DNA of 64,000 nucleotides from Capronia americana (lineage: Eukaryota; Ascomycota; Eurotiomycetes; Chaetothyriales; Herpotrichiellaceae). Each line of letters opens with the position of its first letter. Position 1 is the stretch's first letter. Location: assembly GCA_016110215.1 (NCBI GenBank), contig JADWQD010000010.1, positions 1,612,001 through 1,676,000 on the forward strand, in the 5' to 3' direction. Under the pieces are notes generated by a model. That model was not told the DNA's origin. It worked only from the letters and a program-made list of their open reading frames with translations, and made no database searches. The position numbers and the translations under genes are program-made. Shown one piece after another: positions 1 through 10,915 of this stretch.

Positions 1-3000
1 GCTGTCCCCTGTTGCCTGCCCGCTTCACCACCACTTGAACAAGGAGAAGTGCGTGAACCTCGAATTGGCTGCGATCGACATCAGCAGAACTCCGGGAATC
101 AAACTAGACCAGGCGGCATCGTGGAATACCTGACCATATCGTCCTGAAGTTTCGACACATACAGTAAGTGACAATACATAACATTCTTTCGGCACGCCAA
201 GATGAAAAATGGAGAATCGCTGAAAACCACAACAGCTCGTGGCCATCCCTGCCCACCCCTTTTCTTCCTTTTCCTAATCGGTCCCTCACCCCTTCTTTGC
301 TTTGCTTGTCTCGAGTCAGCCTGCTGTACGAGCGGTGAGCTCGGAAAGACAGAAACTGAGACTCACAAGCACAGCCCATGGAAGCTTTGAGGCCTTGGAC
401 GCTTCACCGCAATTGCAGTTGACGCTTTGGCACTTGTTTAGATCCCAGGCAGCCAAGAGATGCGCAAAAGTAATTGGCCAGATGACCATTTCAGCAGAAT
501 ATCAACTCAAAGAGAGACGTTCATTCGTTCTTTCGTACGGACATATCCGGAACTACCACAGCTTTCTGAAGAGAATCGGGCTATCTGGGCACAGAAGGCT
601 CCCTGTGTGCCACACGGACTGAGCGCGTGGAAATTGGGCTTTTTGTCACCGGGAGCGTGAGTAGTTGGTCTTTTCTGGCCCCGTCAGTCCCTGCGCTGCA
701 GCAAGTGACTCGGGTGTGGGGATCTGGGAAGATGGAATTCAGGATGGACGTCATGGCCGTGCCTGAAGGGAGGGCCGAAGGCCATGTGCTTGTCCGTGGG
801 TCTGTCCTTGGTCCAGACCAATTGTCCCCGAATGGTTGTAGCCCCTGCGGGATGTACAATTTCCCCTTCCAAAGCTGTGAGACTCGGTCGACCTGCGACA
901 TGATGCATGCTGGGACCTGGGTCAAATGTGTTCAGTGGCTCCTCCATCGGCACTCTCGGCCAGTCCACCCAACAGGGGCCTCAACGGTGCATGACCCGCG
1001 CTCCTATGGTCTAGGTGCTCCAGACTGGCGTCAGTCAACCTTTTCGCTCAGACCGAGATGAACGGGTACTAAGTGTTGCTACTGCGCGACCTTTCCGTTT
1101 CCGCAACCGGTCAGGAATCTGGATATAAGAGTTCGATTAATAAGGTCGAGCTCGCTAGGTCGAGCGAGGCATGGCGCCGTTGACTTCGATTGGTTATTAC
1201 CGCGGCCTCGTTCTTGTACCACGCCATGTCATGCCTCACCGGTCAGTCGGCCACGCTGCTCTTTTTCAACAGTGTTCATGCAACGCGAGATTCCTGGAGA
1301 TCACCTCTCGGTTTGATGGCCACGCTGACTACGCACGTGCTTGGCTGTCGGCTGAACCAATCTGTCGGCTACTTGCTGCGGCCATGAACGCCGGATCCGA
1401 ATAGGTCGAACCGAGCGACGACACGACTGAAGCAATCTGTCTCAAGTGACAGTTGTCGTTAGCCGCTTCTGAAGCATCTCGGCCATGGTACACTTCGCTA
1501 TCTTCAGTAGACGGTCGGCACTCTAGTGTGTTTGTCTTCTGTGTCGCTTACAGTCCAAGTTCGAATGCCCACCTGGTCGCCTGCCATGCTAGCGTATGCG
1601 CATGGCAAGGGCAGCAACCGAAGTCACCACACCATGGCAGACACGGTCACGTTTACAGAATATTTCGCTAGTGCCATCACATAGCAGAGGCAAGAACTTT
1701 GGTCTTGGTCGTGATACACCGAGCCAGAGCCGTTGTGCCGTTATGACGACTCGGTTGCCTCGCCTGGTCTTGCCTTTTCCTGCCTTTTGCCCTGCACTGC
1801 ACTGCAATGCACTTGCAATCAGTGCGGCGCAGCACCGCAACTCTGGCTCGACCGCGAGGACTGTAATCTACGGCCGGGCGAGGGCCAGGAGAAGCTTAGG
1901 GGCTTGCTCGGTACCCACTAAGATACCCCGAAGTTGTCACAGTGAGTGCTCGACGAGGGCGGGAGTTGTCACGAGGTGGTCACTGGTCAGGCTTTCAAAG
2001 GTGTGGCGCGGCATGCTCGATATCCTTGGATCAGCACACCCTGCTCTGGGCACCGATAGGTTTGCTGCTTCAAGTGAGAGAACAGGCAAAAGGTGACTAT
2101 GAATGGGGAGCCAGGTCTATACTCCGCAGCGTAATCCTCCTGTGCTCATCCTCAGTTGGCTATGCAGACTTCGTCTAAACAATAATGCGTGGCATCCAGA
2201 ATGTTGTACGAGCAAGAATGCGGGAGTTCTGCCCCCTCAAAAGAGCAGGTGCTGGCGGGTCGCATGATCTCGACAGAAGCCCATCTTTCACCAATATCCA
2301 TAAAACCTCCGAGGCTTGATGCGTCATAGGCACAAGAGAGACTCGATTCGGTGATGGCACCGTTAATCAAACGTTGGAAGGCCCAGGCGGCACGTTCCCG
2401 GCACAGATGGACCAATATTTCTACATGGAGCCCGTCAGGTCTGCCTCCAATCCATTCCGTCTTGCTGGGTGGCTCTGGGCCGTCAAATCATCACTCAAAG
2501 ACGTGGAGGAGGAAGCAGGTGTCCCGGCGTTGTTGCCACGATCCGCCCTGCGCAAGGTGAGACGATCTGCTATGCTATTTCATGTCGACGAATGGCCGCG
2601 CAAAACGGCTGATGAAGGCAAACCGGAGGATGAAAGCACACTTTTCGCTTTTCCGTACGGTCTGCAATTGGTCTGGTCTCTGCTCTCTGGCTGGTTGCAC
2701 CTCCTCGGGCAATGGTTACAGAATCATGTGGACATGGGCCATCATCACGTCGCAGCTGCTGAGGAGTCCACACAAGGTGATGATAGTAGACTACACGCCC
2801 AAATCCCGAGACACGGAGTCTTGCTCCACAACGTCGATCGAGTCCAGCCCATGCATGCCTATGGGTTCTGTCCCGGGTGGCTAAACGTGAGCACGCTTTT
2901 GCAAATCTCAACCCGAACCCCTGGAAATTGGGGCAACCACAGCTCTGTATCAGTAGCCCAGCGAATGCGGCTAAGCTCCTCGTAGGCTTCACTCAGACAG

Positions 3001-4160
3001 TCGGAGCAACCTCTGTGCCATGGTGGGCTAGACCTTACTGCTGCGACCTGGGTCGAGAAGGCAGTCTCAACTCAAATGGCGCGCTGTCGTACGCTCTATG
3101 TCTGAAGCAAAAGGCCTTAGCGATGGTCATTTTCTTTCCGAACTTGTTCCTGAACACACCCGACTGTGTACATGATCTCAAAGTCACACTTTCGAGGATG
3201 CTTCGCGAGTTTGAAGTTGCGAAGATCAAGCTCTGGACATTGTGTGGCGCCTTTTGCCTGGACAACTCCATCCACTCGACGATGACCACGGAAAAAGCCT
3301 GGCAACTCTGCTGATTACGCTTGAAATCGTAACCTTGGTTGCACAAAAGGGGAAGTTCAGTCCTGGACGGTGCTCGCAGATTGCGGTCAGACGGCCATAC
3401 AGGCTGTGCAGGGCTCGTCCTCAGGGGTGTACCGGCTGTGGTGCCGTTGACGACCGCCTTTGGGGCCCCCCAAGGCAACAAGGCTGCGGCTAATTAACCC
3501 ATGGACGGATTTGAGCTTTGAGGGCATTTGTTCCATTCTGGGTGGGACGTTTCAGTTTCTTCTGGTCCCGTGGCCCCAGAGGCCTGCACGCTTCTTGCCC
3601 GCCGACAGGGAGCAAGTAGACAGACTGGGAAATTCCCGCTATCGAGCCATGGGGCCCCGAGTCGGCTACGACTTGCGGCTCAATTATTTGCTGCGCTGGC
3701 CCCGAAATCTCAGTCTGTCCGGCCAAGGTTGAACCAATGGCCATGGAGGCTGAGGAAATGAGCCTATTGCTCTGGGTTTGGCTGTTGTCCCATTCGTCTG
3801 AAATTCTACGACCTTTACCACGCTAGCCGAGCGCCACAGGTTCCTATCAGGCACTTGGGGGCCGGCAACCATTTCATTCGACTATGCTGTACAGGCGGCG
3901 GGTGTGAAGAGAAAGTGTATCACCATATGTGCACCACACAGCTTTACCATAACACAGCCTCCAATCACGAAAGCATGGACCAGATAGGACCACTATGATA
4001 AATCCCTCAGGGTGTCAGTCCTCGCGGGGCACCGAGAATGATAAGGGCGCTTCAATCCTCGAGTTCAGACTCTCGCTATCGTTCCGAGCACAGTTTCAAA
4101 GTATTCGACCAGCACTTGTACCTCTTCGAATCTCAGGGCTTGTGTGTCCGCCGCCACGCC
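1..4160. other. gene-poor stretch, no supported gene
   Basis: I find no frame with a recognisable domain, convincing start context or coherent splice pattern in about 4.1 kb. Several frames of 60-200 codons exist on both strands, the longest at 2374-2985 (+), but they overlap on opposite strands and show no motif. A short possible intron lies at the right edge (about 4161-4211: GTAAGT donor, CTAAT, CAG acceptor) and could belong to a 5' exon of the small Cys-rich gene that follows. Confidence 0.5.
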
Positions 4161-4254
4161 AGGGTAAGTCGGTCATGTATCCACAGACTCCACACTAATA
4201 CTACCGGTCAGTTCCTTCCATCTCAGACTGTCTACATTAGAGGGACGCTTTCCA

Positions 4255-4581
4255 ATGGAAGGCCTTTCGAGTCGTCGGGAGTCAAGCAAAGTCTCCACAC
4301 GAGTGCTGTTACGCCGAACGCTCTGGACGACAAGCACTAGAAATCGTTTTGGATTCCTCCCCATTGCCTTGAGCGGCGCCAACGAACCGGTCTGGTTCTG
4401 CTCCGAGTGCCGCCATGGACCTTTCACAGTAAGGCTGAACGAATATTGCCCGCACTGTCAACACCGGAGATGTAGCAAATGTCGTGTGGAAACCAACAAG
4501 TCAAGACGTCTGCACGGTCCCACAGGCACTAGCCCAGACGGAGGTATCGAAGGGGGGTTCTCGTCAGCACGAACGGGTTAG
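4255..4581 (+). CDS. small Cys-rich zinc-ribbon-like protein, copy A
   Basis: The 108-residue frame has a basic N-terminal half and a Cys-rich core: Trp47, Cys49-x2-Cys52, a 12-residue spacer, then Cys65-x2-Cys68-x4-Cys73-x2-Cys76. Six well spaced cysteines suggest one treble-clef or double-ribbon zinc site. Two further genes in the window (about 6.6 and 8.8 kb) have the same W-x-C...C-x2-C-x4-C-x2-C architecture, so this is one member of a local paralogous set. The start is uncertain. The frame stays open upstream to a good intron acceptor at about 4211, so a 5' exon ending near 4160 is possible and the ATG at 4255 may be internal. No partner or pathway can be named; binding of zinc is inferred from cysteine spacing only. 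Confidence 0.45.
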   Translation: MEGLSSRRESSKVSTRVLLRRTLWTTSTRNRFGFLPIALSGANEPVWFCSECRHGPFTVRLNEYCPHCQHRRCSKCRVETNKSRRLHGPTGTSPDGGIEGGFSSARTG

Positions 4582-6618
4582 AGTAACATGTTGGATCAGT
4601 TGCTTCTCATGAAGGAGGTTGACAGCACAGGAGAGAGGAATGTCTGGGACCAGTTCCCCTTGACTCATATATGCCCGGAGTGATACAGCGAGGCGGTTAT
4701 CCGCGGGAGGGTCATTCAGTGACTGTAGGCAGCAATGCCAGACAGCGAGACTCGACCCCGGCGGCATATCCGGCTGTCTGTGTCTCAACTGCATGGGGTG
4801 GATGATGGGTTATTGGACGACGTCATGTTTCGAGATAGGGAGGTCGTTCGCTTGTATTGTAGCTGTGGCGGTGCAAATCAGACGATTGAAGGTGATTCCC
4901 GGATCGTGGGGTCTGCTTTTCCCTTCGCGATGGCTACCAACAAGCAGGCGAAACTACCGACTGTACTTGCTCGGGCTTGTGGCTTAGTCCACCAGGTGCC
5001 TGCCTGGGCCGTCGAAGTAGCGGCAGGGTCAGGCTGACACGAGTTCACGCCGTCGACGATTAGCGAAGTTTTCTGCAAGGCTGCGACGGCAGGGTTTGGG
5101 CTGGGGGGCTGGAGGGCTGTTTCAATCCAGGGCCCAGGCAGCGACCCAATGCAGTTTCGGGTCTGAAACAAGCGACTTTCTCTCTCTCTCACCGTAGTGT
5201 AAACACCTAGTCGACTCTGGACAAAGCGGTCTCTCTCACCGTATTGTACACACTCAAGCGACTCTGCACAGGCTTGCACGAAGCGGTGTAGGTTGGACGC
5301 TGCCAAGTCTGTGCTGCCTAAAGTTTCGGTACATTTGGACGCTGCCGAACCCCCACCCCCCCTAGGCAAATATCTGCCTTTTTCCAACGTCTTGCCATCC
5401 AGCAACTCTCCTCCTTCGCTTCTACCGCATTTCGCTCGTCACAAAGGCGACAATTAGTCTAAAATGACTCACGCCACTGGGCTTCCTCTACTGCGTGGCG
5501 GCACGGGCGTTCGATCGAGGGTTCGGCTAGCCCCCCTTGACCGGCTCAGACGGTGATTTTGTCCCCCAGTGCGGCATCAAACAGCCGTGCACAAAGATGG
5601 CAGATCGTTTTCCTCTGCATCTTTGGGCTGCCATAGGACCGCGGCTTTGCCAAAATCCGCTTCAGCGATTGTGTGTTCCCCTGATGAGAGCGTGGGGAGT
5701 CATGGGCCCCCTACAGCACAACGGTGCAGCTGGGCTGTCTCGCCCTGGAGGCTCCCGTATCTGAGTCTGCCATGCCGCGTATCCTCCATGCCCCCCGCCT
5801 GTTTGCCATCCGACGATATTAACTTTTCCCGGCTTTCTGAGAGGCAACCAATCAGAACAGTACACAGCCACGGGTTTCGAGTCCTGGACGATGAAACTGC
5901 TGGCCAGCGACATGATTATCACCCTCTGAAACTTCTAGAACTCTGACTGGCTGGGTTCACATTTCCAGCAGAATGCAGCATCGTCCGTTTTGGGCTCCGG
6001 GCTGCCTACGCAATAGCAAGACTGCCGTCTTTCGGATGGCAAAGTCCCCTCCGATGACTGGTTGCCTTCGTCCAACAAACCGACCTGTGCCCAGACTCAG
6101 GCTGATCAAGGCTTCGGCCCCCTGGGGAGAGCCCATGTTCTGTACCATGGCGACGACGTTTCGCAGATTGCCGACCCACCCATGTCACCATCCTCTCACA
6201 ATCGCCCTCAAACGTTCTTTTGTTCAATGCCGCGCCGAGAGCCAAAATCGCTCCCACTAATGTCTGGTACCTTTGAGTGTCTGCCGGACGATCACTGGTT
6301 CATGCGTGGGCGATATTGTCCTGAGTCACTGGAGGCTCCTCCGCGCTGGCGTCTCGCTGCTGTCAGCCCTGATCGGCTATTCGCACAATTATGTCATTGT
6401 GTACGCACATGGAGGTTCGGATGCTTCAAATCTTCCCATTGTCGCCTAGGCAAGGCTATGATTGAGCATCGAGAGGTACCCAGGTGCAAAACCCCAGCAG
6501 ATACCGGCACAGCTTATAAGCAGCCGTCTTCGCCGTCCTGTCGTCAACTAAATACGACCGGCACTATTCCCATCGAATTCACTTCTTGCTTGTACTACTA
6601 TACTCTATATACTTCAAC
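4582..6618. other. gene-free stretch with a small imperfect direct repeat
   Basis: No coding region is supported here. At about 5176-5285 a roughly 48-bp sequence (core TCTCACCGTA, then CGACTCTG and AAGCGG) occurs twice in tandem with substitutions. Short frames in this interval lack motifs and overlap on both strands. Confidence 0.45.
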
Positions 6619-6816
6619 ATGAACGCCGGTGCAGGATACGTGCGTGCCAACGCTTGGAAATGCTGCAACTCCCGATGCCACGCCGTTAACCTACGCGAAC
6701 TGCACAAGACATACTGTCCGGAATGCGATCAGAAACGGTGCCGATATTGCGAAGACGTCTTCCTCAAGCAGAACCGCCGTTCGCAGAATGAAGACAAAGT
6801 GGTGCCACGGCATTAG
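6619..6816 (+). CDS. small Cys-rich zinc-ribbon-like protein, copy B
   Basis: This 65-residue protein starts at an ATG in the context TCAACATGAA. It contains Trp13, Cys15/Cys16, Cys20, then Cys33-x2-Cys36-x4-Cys41-x2-Cys44 and a basic, polar tail. The second half of the motif (Y-C-P-x-C-x4-C-x2-C) has the spacing of the copies at 4.26 kb and 8.83 kb, and the spacer between the first and second Cys groups is 12 residues as in copy A. The first Cys pair is C-x3-C or C-x4-C rather than C-x2-C. A single zinc ion is the likely ligand by analogy with zinc ribbons. The function is unknown. It is flanked by about 2 kb of non-coding sequence on each side. Confidence 0.55.
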   Translation: MNAGAGYVRANAWKCCNSRCHAVNLRELHKTYCPECDQKRCRYCEDVFLKQNRRSQNEDKVVPRH

Positions 6817-8826
6817 CTAGCGGCCACGGCACACGTCAGGACAGGTACGCGGCATGACTTCAGCTCCTCGATCTCTGCTGACAAGGAAGAAGCACTTTTT
6901 CGGTGGATCACACCAGAGCCAGGAGGACCAGGACTGTGACTGCACCCCTCTCTGGCACGTCTTCCTTCCTGGCATATCCGCAGCAGTTGTAAAACAGGGC
7001 ACGGCTGGGTCGAACCAACGACGGTCAGGGCATCTCAGAAACACAGGATCACAGCACTGGGCATACAAAATGCATTGACCTTCATGATAGAAGCTCGTGT
7101 TGTCACGGTCTGCTGAAGACCAGGGTCATGGGTCTTGCGGCCAACCATTTCCGTATCTGGGGGACATTGCGATCGTTTGCCATAACATAAATACTGTACC
7201 AAGCGAAGACCGTCGTAAGCGCACGAGTGTGTCTGAAGCCGGTACTTTTGGGATTACCTGTTTCGTCGTAAACCGTCGTGTACGGTCTCTGGGTCCTTGC
7301 AGCTACGTTTCTGACGATACCGATTCCACCGATTGGGCATATGCAGCCAGTCGACGCAAGATGCAGGTTCAAAGCAGCAGCACCTCCAGCATCCCCTGCC
7401 ACCCCGTCACCCCTCCCCCGTCTGGGGGCCTTCTTCTCTTATCTCTCTCCGCGCGTCCGGTTACTCGATTCTGGTCGTCATCCGCGCCGCCCACCTCGTG
7501 TTCGACATCGACCATGCGGCCAAAGCATCATTCCCGCCAACCTGCCATCCTCTTAGTTGGATTTTTTCGAGCTTCCCCGACGGAGAATTTACGGCGCATC
7601 CAATCCATGGCGAGGCCGATTCTGCTCTGCACATGAAGCCTCATGAGGGTGCTGATTGTACTTCTCTACCGCGATCCCCACGCAGCAGCTTTTTCTTGGA
7701 CCGGCAGCCGACGAGCGTCGATCGTCTCTGCATGGCGGTCTCACATTTTTGGGCCACGTGGTGGCTGGGATGATGCAGCAGCCGGATGCAAGGTTGTCCC
7801 TCTCACTAGATGACGCCAAACGCACCTCCTTGACGCCTGCCGGGGACTCCATATTGGCTGGATCGCAATTGCATGTATCCATCTGAACCACCTCGAGCTC
7901 GAGCTACTCCCGGCAAAAATAGTCCTGGCCACAAGTATGGGTTATACTATGCTAAACGCCCGGCCGCGATGCCATTTTCATTGTGTTTTTCCCAGGGTTA
8001 TCACACACCGGCTCTCTCAGCCTGCCAACACTATACGCTAACGAGAACCCTTTTGGGAACCGGCTGCCGTGGTCACTATGGGGCTTCCCACGGTACAAAG
8101 CCTTCTGTGCACATGCAGCCTCACCTCTGATTGCGTGCGTGTTCGAGATTGCCCAAGCGGACGAGAGCTAATACCGCTCGCTCGGCCCCCTGCCGCGACA
8201 AAGTCTTTTGTGAAAGGCCGAAAGTCGAGTCCCAGCGCGCCAGCCGGCCTCCCCCTTGAGAAGCAACAGGCAAACAGGCGATCGATACTCCGCCATGATG
8301 CCTTCAGGGCTCATTGAGAAGCAGGCTTGAGGGTCGCGGTCTGCCCAACCCTGCCTGGCCTGCCAATTCGAGCCCTGATCGATGAAGAACCTATTTCTCA
8401 CCGACTATCGGCCCTCCAATAAGACACCGAGACAGGGGGTTGTCCCTTTCAGAGCTCCTACACTCCCTTGCAAGGCTCGTCCCCTTCCTGCCACGGTAGG
8501 CGGCCGGCCCACTCCACCTTCAAGACAGCTCCCAATTCTATGAAGTCAGAGATCCTGTCCTGCGCACGAGGAGGATGCTCCCACGCAGGGTAGCACTTCT
8601 TCTGACCATGCCTGTCCATGAAGATTCCTTAGCTTCCTTGGACTGTGAATACAGCGCGAGGCACACCACTGGAGGTTTAGATACAGATATACATGAGATA
8701 TATCTTTCACCCTCACCTCCATCCGACCGTCCCGACCGACTTGGAACATATCGCTCAATCAATCCTACGACCCAACTTCAGAAATCGCCCTTCAGCTAAT
8801 TAATCTAATCTCCTCACACATCACAT
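6817..8826. other. gene-free stretch
   Basis: No coding region is supported. Long overlapping frames on both strands around 7100-7900 are proline/serine-rich and lack motifs. The last 100 bases before 8827 are pyrimidine-rich with AATTAATC and may be the promoter or leader of the next gene. Confidence 0.4.
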
Positions 8827-9066
8827 ATGGCCAGCAACCCTCCCCCTCCTCCCCCAATCGTCGAGGTCTTCGACGAAACAATGACTCCCCCCAGCGTCAC
8901 CTACGTCCCGGCCAACTACTGGTACTGCTGCCAGTGCGACGGCAACAAGGAGAACCCTCAACTGTGGAAGATCTACGCCAAGTGTATCCCCTGTGAACAC
9001 GCGCGCTGCGGACGCTGCGTCCCGACCTATATCGGCAGCAAGACGAAGAAGAAGAAGACTCACTAG
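8827..9066 (+). CDS. small Cys-rich zinc-ribbon-like protein, copy C
   Basis: This is a 79-residue protein with a clean ATG (CACATATGGCC). Residues 4-10 are prolines, followed by Trp32, Cys34/Cys35-x-Cys37, a 15-residue spacer, then Cys53-x2-Cys56-x4-Cys61-x2-Cys64, and a lysine-rich C-terminus (KTKKKK). The Cys core matches the copies at 4.26 and 6.62 kb. The basic tail would suit nuclear entry or nucleic-acid contact, but that is inference. Codons are GC-ending (CTACGTCCCG and similar), which supports real coding use; of the three copies this one looks best preserved. Confidence 0.6.
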   Translation: MASNPPPPPPIVEVFDETMTPPSVTYVPANYWYCCQCDGNKENPQLWKIYAKCIPCEHARCGRCVPTYIGSKTKKKKTH

Positions 9067-9239
9067 CGGCGGCTGCGGATCGACTCTGCCTGCCGCCACG
9101 GACCAGGTAAGGCATGGTAATGCATGATCGATACTGGAGTTGTGTATATATAATCCATTCGCATGCTGATGACTGTCGGTAGAGAACATGACATCCGACC
9201 CAAGCATAAAGGCAGACAGACAGACCGTCTCCGTCACCC

Positions 9240-9600
9240 ACCGTCACCGTGGATGGCATTGGCAATGGCGTGCCACGCTCATAGCCACATGAGCCTCCAA
9301 AAAGAACTGCACGCGCACGCCTCCTTCCTGAACGATCCATATCCGACACTCCCTTTTTGGAAAGACTCCCATCCGACGCCTCCTTCACCATGGACCATGT
9401 ATGGCATGGCCTGGCACGCTCATTGTCCCCCGAGCCTTTCAAAGACAAGAATACCTCCTTCCTGTATGGGTCTTATCCGACACCTCCTCAATGGTTCTCA
9501 CCCTGAATACTTCCTTCTGAATGATTTCCCCACCGTTCCATCTTTCGGAATGGTTCTTATCCCGAGTACCTCCCCCTGAATGGTTCTTCGCCTCTTGATG
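9240..9600. repeat. degenerate short repeats downstream of copy C
   Basis: Two ATGGCATTGGCATGG-like blocks ending in CACGCTCAT occur at about 9250-9285 and 9395-9422. Several TGAATGGTTCTT/TGAATGATTTCC-like units follow between 9485 and 9595. The repeats are imperfect and non-coding as far as I can tell. Confidence 0.4.
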
Positions 9601-9960
9601 GGATGGTCTTGCATTGGAAGAAGACAAGCAGCGTTGCTCTCAGAGTACTTTCTTGGCTTTATATTATCTATCTTTCTCAGGGGCATCGGTTCTCGCTCCT
9701 CCCTTTACAACCCTTCAGTTCTCGTTCCTTCCTCCCCAACCTTCAGACTTAGCTCCCTCTTCCAGGGTCTTTGATGACGAAAGCTTCTGCTTCTTCTGGC
9801 ATCCATTGGTCGTAGCGAAACCGAATCAATGAACAAGCAGCCCCTGGCAACGCTCTCCACTGGGGTGGAGCCTGTGTTTTGATCAATACATCTCGCGTCT
9901 TGCATCCTTTTTGTCTTCTTTTCCTTTCCTCTTCATGATCATTCTAGAATTGCTTTGAAC

Positions 9961-10386
9961 ATGGAGCTCCTTGCTCTGCTTTTACAGATTTGGGCCCTTT
10001 TGGCCACCCTCTGTTCTGGGCTCATCCCCCGCTGGGTTAAGCGCCCAGCGCAGCGTCTGCAAACTTGGCCGATAGTAGGTCCCTTCCTCCTTTTCCTCGC
10101 CCTCGCCCTCCCCCCTCGCCCTCCTCCTCCTCCTCCTCCTCCTCCTTCTTCTCCTCCTCCTCCTCCCATCCCCTCTCTCACCCCTGAGATCGGGGCGGCT
10201 TTGGAGGTGGCCATCGAACGTGGTGTTAGCCGGGCCTTGCAGGCCGAGGACGGGGTTCTCAATAACTTGTTCTCGGAAGTCCGAGACTTGCGCGAGGACC
10301 TCGCTCGTCGGTCCTACACGGTCACGGTGACCATCGCGCCGGTGGCGCCTCCAAATCCTCCCCCAGCCAATACTTCTCAAGACTGA
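9961..10386 (+). CDS. small proline-rich membrane protein (hypothetical)
   Basis: The 141-residue frame begins MELLALLLQIW with an N-terminal hydrophobic segment (about residues 2-22) and a second one (about 36-51). A proline-rich linker (about 51-75) is encoded by CTC/TCC triplet repeats. A charged, helix-forming segment (about 76-112) ending in DLREDLARR could form a short coiled coil, and a proline-rich tail follows. The layout suggests a two-pass or signal-anchored membrane protein with a soluble helical tail. I do not recognise a family. The antisense strand is also open here because of the triplet repeat, which lowers confidence. Confidence 0.45.
   Translation: MELLALLLQIWALLATLCSGLIPRWVKRPAQRLQTWPIVGPFLLFLALALPPRPPPPPPPPPSSPPPPPIPSLTPEIGAALEVAIERGVSRALQAEDGVLNNLFSEVRDLREDLARRSYTVTVTIAPVAPPNPPPANTSQD
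10108..10170. repeat. CTC/TCC triplet repeat encoding polyproline
   Basis: A pyrimidine-only triplet run within the preceding small membrane protein gene encodes the proline tract. It is likely variable in length. Confidence 0.7.
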
Positions 10387-10915
10387 TTACTGCATAGACT
10401 CGTCCGCTGGCCACCCCAGCGGCGGCTTCAATTCCCATTGCACAACGGGGGTTGGGGTCGCACCAGCGACGGGCTCGCACTTCTACGCAGTGCTGGTGAC
10501 TAGTAGCTCTCGGAGTGAAGCTAAGTCGAGCCCATATCCCAACCAACTGGTTACATTTGAGTGAGTCCCCCGTTTCCCTTCACAGTGGTGCACGGCTGAC
10601 TGAATCATATCACGGCCAACTATTTCGACGACAGCTCCATGACTCCCTGCCCTCCAGACCGAGCCTCCCTTTGTTCACCGCGGATGTGATATGTGCTCAG
10701 CTTTTGGAGGGCTGCAGTCGAAGCAGGCAAAGAGCAGATATTGCACACCCCGTTCTCTGCATGCGGGGAGTATCCGGATGAGCGAGCCACAGAGCTATCG
10801 GTGATGGAGCAACATGTCCTACATTGTACCCATGAGCGGAGAATTAGCAAATGGTCAGCTGAATGAAAGGTACCAATAGCTAGCTCCCTTACACGTCCTA
10901 CTATGTGCTAAGTAG

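Noticed and set aside
2374..2985. 203-codon open frame on the plus strand
   Set aside because: Composition is irregular, there is no motif or hydrophobic pattern of a known type, and an equally open frame lies on the opposite strand. It is probably chance in a gene-free stretch.
6990..7065. tRNA-like text on the minus strand (GGTTCGACC next to stem-like blocks)
   Set aside because: The T-loop resembles a B box, but acceptor and D stems do not pair and no A box fits. At best it is a decayed tRNA fragment.
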